Below the pieces are notes generated by a model. It worked only from the letters and a program-made list of their open reading frames with translations, ran no database searches and was not told where the DNA came from. Below are positions 61,269 to 64,000 of a DNA stretch of 64,000 nucleotides, piece after piece. The stretch comes from Streptomyces caelestis. GTDB taxonomy: Bacteria > Actinomycetota > Actinomycetes > Streptomycetales > Streptomycetaceae. The stretch covers positions 3,224,001-3,288,000 of the forward strand of contig NZ_JACHNE010000001.1 of NCBI RefSeq assembly GCF_014205255.1, written 5' to 3'. How positions within the stretch are numbered: the first letter of the stretch is position 1; each line of letters opens with the position of its first letter. The translations under genes and the position numbers were made by a program.

Positions 61269-61498
61269 TTCAGGCGAATCCGGCGCAGGCAGGATCGCTC
61301 TTCGGACAGGCGTGCAGGGCGACGCGGTTCACGCTGCGCCCGCCCCGCGCGTTCGCCCACACGCTGCCCGCCTCACCACACGGCTCACGACACGGCCCCC
61401 GGTCAGGGAACTGATCGCCGGATGGGACAGTCTTCATCACAGGGGCGCAAGAGCGAGCAGAGACGTACGGGACGACGTACGACGCGAAACAGGAGTCC

Positions 61499-63913
61499 GT
61501 GCACGACATGAGTGACGAGCCTCAGCCGCAGCAGCCGACACCGGGCTGGGCACCGAGAGAGCCGCAGGCGGACGGCGACCCGAGCACGCCTCAGGCCCGG
61601 CCGGCCGGGAAACCGAAGCGGACCGGCTGGCGCCGGATGATCCCGACCTGGCGGATGACGCTCGGTGCCTTCGTCATCGGCGCCATGCTGCTGGTCGGCG
61701 GCTTCTTCCTCGGCTACTCGCTGGTGAAGATCCCGTCGGCCAACGCGCTCGCCACGCAGCAGGCCAACGTGTACCTCTACGCGGATGGTTCCGTGATCGC
61801 CCGCGACGGCGAGGTCAACCGGGAGAACGTCTCGCTCGCGCAGATCTCCAAGGGCGCTCAGCACGCGATCCTGGCCGCTGAGGACCGCGACTTCTACACG
61901 GAGTCCGCCGTCGACCCCAAGGCCATGGTCCGCGCGGCCTGGAACACGGCGCTCGGCAAGGGCAAGCAGTCCGGCTCCACGATCACGCAGCAGTACGTGA
62001 AGAACTACTACCTGCGCCAGGAGCAGACGGTCACGCGCAAGGCCAAGGAGTTCTTCATCGCGATCAAGCTGGACCGCGAGAAGAGCAAGAACCAGATCCT
62101 GGAGGGCTACCTCAACACCAGCTTCTTCGGCCGCAACGCCTACGGCATCCAGGCCGCCGCCCAGGCCTACTACGGCATGGACGCCAAGGACCTCGACGCC
62201 GGCCGCGCCGCCTACCTCGCCGCGCTGGTCAACGCCCCCAGCCAGTACGACGTCGTCGCCCACCCGGAGAACCGCAAGGCCGCCGAGTCCCGCTGGAACT
62301 ACGTCCTGGACGGCATGGTCAAGAAGGGCTGGCTCAGCGAGTCGGAGCGGACCGGCATGAAGTTCCCGATGCCGAAGGAGTCCACCCTGTCCACCGGCAT
62401 GTCCGGGCAGCGCGGCTACATCGTCCGGACCGTCAAGGACTACCTCGTCCAGAACAAGATCATTGACGAGAGCCGGCTCGACGCCGGCGGCTACCGCATC
62501 ACCACGACGCTCCAGAAGCCCAAGCAGGACGCGTTCGTGAAGGCCGTCAACGACAAGCTGATGGACAGGCTGGACAAGAAGAACAACAAGGTCGACACCT
62601 ACGTCCGCGCGGGCGGCGCCGCCGTCGAGCCCAAGACCGGCAAGGTCGTGGCGATGTACAACGGCGTCGACTACGTCAAGCAGTACACCCCGAACGCCAC
62701 CCGCAGGGACTTCCAGGTCGGCTCCACCTTCAAGCCGTTCGTGTTCACCGCGGCCGTCGAGAACCACTCGGAGACCCAGGACGGCCGCGTGATCACCCCG
62801 AACACGATCTACGACGGCACCAACAAGCGACCCGTCGAGGGCTGGACCGGCGAACCGTACGCCCCGGAGAACGAGGACCAGGTCTCCTACGGCGACATCA
62901 CCGTCACCGAGGCCACCGACAAGTCCGTGAACTCGGTCTACGCCCAGATGGCCGCCGACGTCGACCCCCAGAAGGTCAAGCAGACCGCGATCGACCTCGG
63001 CGTCCCCGAGAACACCCCCGACCTCGCCGACGGCCCCGCCATCGCGCTCGGCACGGCCACCGCCAGCGTCCTCGACATGGCGGAGGCGTACGCCACGCTC
63101 GCCAACCACGGCCGGCACGGCACGTACACGATGGTCGAGAAGGTCACCAAGGAGGGCTCGCCGATCGAGCTGCCCGAGCGGCGCACCCGGCAGGCCGTGA
63201 GCCGCGAGGCCGCCGACACCACCACCTCGGTCCTGCGGAGCGTCGTCCAGAACGGCACGGCCTCCGCCGCACAGGCCGCGGGCCGCCCCGCCGCGGGCAA
63301 GACGGGCACCGCCGAGGAGGACACGGCGGCCTGGTTCGCGGGCTACACGCCCGACCTCGCCACGGTCGTCTCCGTCATGGGCCAGGACCCGGTCACCGCC
63401 GCCCACAAGTCGCTGTACGGCGCGATGGGCCTGCAGCGCGTCAACGGCGGCGGGCCGCCCGCCGAGATCTGGGCCCAGTTCACCCAGGACGCCCTGAAGG
63501 ACGAGCCGGTCACCGACTTCGACCTCAGGCTCCAGCCGGGCTCCGACGTCTCGCAGGCCCCCGGCACCGAGCCCCCGGCCGACCCGACCACGGACGACGC
63601 CACCGACGGTGGCAGCACGTCCACCGGCGGCCAGGACACCGGCACCGAGACGCCCGGCCAGACCCCGAGCGCGCCCGAGGGGCAGACCCAGGGCCAGACC
63701 GACGGCGGCACCACCGACGGCGGCACGGGCGGCGAGTCCCCGACCGGCGGCGGCACCGCGGACGGCGGGACCGGCGACGGCGGCACGACCGACGGTGGCA
63801 CGACCGACGGCGGTACGACGGAGGGCGGCGGCGACGCGACCGACGGCGGCTCCACGGGCGGGCCGTCGGGCCCCGGCTGGGGCGTGGTCCCGCAGACGGC
63901 GCGCCGCGAGTGA
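61499..63913 (+). CDS. class A penicillin-binding protein
   Basis: An 804-aa bifunctional peptidoglycan synthase. A cytoplasmic Pro-rich start and one membrane helix (~55-75) lead to a GT51 transglycosylase with catalytic E128 in ILAAEDRDFY and GSTITQQYVKNYYL. The transpeptidase has S409 in GSTFKPF, the SVNSVYAQ motif and K601 in AGKTGTAE. A ~120-residue extracellular tail of Thr/Asp/Gly repeats (TDGGTTDGG type) follows. Start is GTG 61499 (AGGAG three bases ahead) or ATG 61508. Builds septal and tip peptidoglycan; the long low-complexity tail is a Streptomyces feature. Confidence 0.95.
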   Translation: MHDMSDEPQPQQPTPGWAPREPQADGDPSTPQARPAGKPKRTGWRRMIPTWRMTLGAFVIGAMLLVGGFFLGYSLVKIPSANALATQQANVYLYADGSVIARDGEVNRENVSLAQISKGAQHAILAAEDRDFYTESAVDPKAMVRAAWNTALGKGKQSGSTITQQYVKNYYLRQEQTVTRKAKEFFIAIKLDREKSKNQILEGYLNTSFFGRNAYGIQAAAQAYYGMDAKDLDAGRAAYLAALVNAPSQYDVVAHPENRKAAESRWNYVLDGMVKKGWLSESERTGMKFPMPKESTLSTGMSGQRGYIVRTVKDYLVQNKIIDESRLDAGGYRITTTLQKPKQDAFVKAVNDKLMDRLDKKNNKVDTYVRAGGAAVEPKTGKVVAMYNGVDYVKQYTPNATRRDFQVGSTFKPFVFTAAVENHSETQDGRVITPNTIYDGTNKRPVEGWTGEPYAPENEDQVSYGDITVTEATDKSVNSVYAQMAADVDPQKVKQTAIDLGVPENTPDLADGPAIALGTATASVLDMAEAYATLANHGRHGTYTMVEKVTKEGSPIELPERRTRQAVSREAADTTTSVLRSVVQNGTASAAQAAGRPAAGKTGTAEEDTAAWFAGYTPDLATVVSVMGQDPVTAAHKSLYGAMGLQRVNGGGPPAEIWAQFTQDALKDEPVTDFDLRLQPGSDVSQAPGTEPPADPTTDDATDGGSTSTGGQDTGTETPGQTPSAPEGQTQGQTDGGTTDGGTGGESPTGGGTADGGTGDGGTTDGGTTDGGTTEGGGDATDGGSTGGPSGPGWGVVPQTARRE

Positions 63914-64000
63914 GCCGCCCGCCGGCGCTCTCTCAGTGACCCGGTCGCCTTCAGCCCCACCACGGCGACCAGCGGCTGGCACACGAAGCGGTGCCGATGG
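63914..64000. other. window end, no complete feature
   Basis: Downstream of the penicillin-binding protein gene 87 bp remain. A minus-strand gene could end here (a stop lies near 63951 in one frame), but too little is visible to call it. Confidence 0.4.

Noticed and set aside
60176..61360. Second minus-strand protein overlapping the ABC-2 permease
   Set aside because: Gly/Arg-rich shadow frame; the permease frame has clear membrane helices and operon overlaps.
61403..63982. Very long open frame opposite the penicillin-binding protein
   Set aside because: Composition is Gly/Arg/Val/Leu mirror-image of a high-GC gene with no motif; the plus strand encodes an unmistakable class A PBP.

Overview
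The window is chromosomal DNA from a Streptomyces species. GC and third-position GC are very high, GTG and TTG starts are common, and there are many ATGA-type overlaps, Tat and Sec signal peptides, DUF397/XRE/ATPase regulator sets and LAxTG surface proteins. Gene order around cslA-glxA, the class A penicillin-binding protein and the hsp20 region resembles, from memory, the SCO2817-SCO2897 stretch of S. coelicolor. No rRNA genes, CRISPR arrays, insertion sequences or replication origin were found.

Layout. 0-3.6 kb: a GGDEF-EAL c-di-GMP protein cut by the window edge, an LLM oxidoreductase and small membrane proteins. 3.7-12.4 kb: a catabolic and uptake cluster with two Asp/Glu-racemase-superfamily proteins, a D-2-hydroxyacid dehydrogenase, an amidase, a DUF3830 protein, an EhuBCDA-type ectoine/hydroxyectoine ABC importer and an IclR regulator. 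12.5-16.7 kb: two identical tRNA-Lys(CTT) genes flanking a DUF3592 protein, an AA10 LPMO with a DasR-type (dre) site, an SPFH protein and an NlpC/P60 hydrolase. 16.8-23 kb: a FadR-type regulator and the hyphal-tip glycan genes cslA-glxA facing a GH6 enzyme. 23-27.6 kb: class F sortase and partner, HAD phosphatase, LARTG surface protein and a Zn-ribbon TetR. 27.6-36.7 kb: ROK regulator and Gfo/Idh oxidoreductase around a perfect palindrome, F420-type oxidoreductase behind a large hairpin, FAH hydrolase, YidC, GH30 galactanase and a SEC-C protein.

37.1-42.3 kb is the clearest accessory block. It is visibly lower in GC and holds three co-directional genes: a SauUSI-like PLD-helicase-DUF3427 protein (type IV restriction), an SRA-like modified-DNA reader with a degraded PD-(D/E)XK domain and three TTA codons, and an unknown winged-helix protein. 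I read it as a candidate multi-gene modification-dependent defence locus. 42.4-50.6 kb is a mix of small regulators and enzymes, ending with an hsp20 gene behind a HAIR (HspR) site.

51.2-64 kb: a divergent tRNA-Gly(UCC)-like gene, an LAATG-anchored alginate-lyase-type protein, an MFS transporter, a DUF445 protein, an SGNH hydrolase, a DUF1707 protein, an ABC-2 exporter and a class A penicillin-binding protein. Much of the window concerns the cell surface: glycan synthesis and trimming, peptidoglycan synthesis and hydrolysis, sortase and surface proteins.
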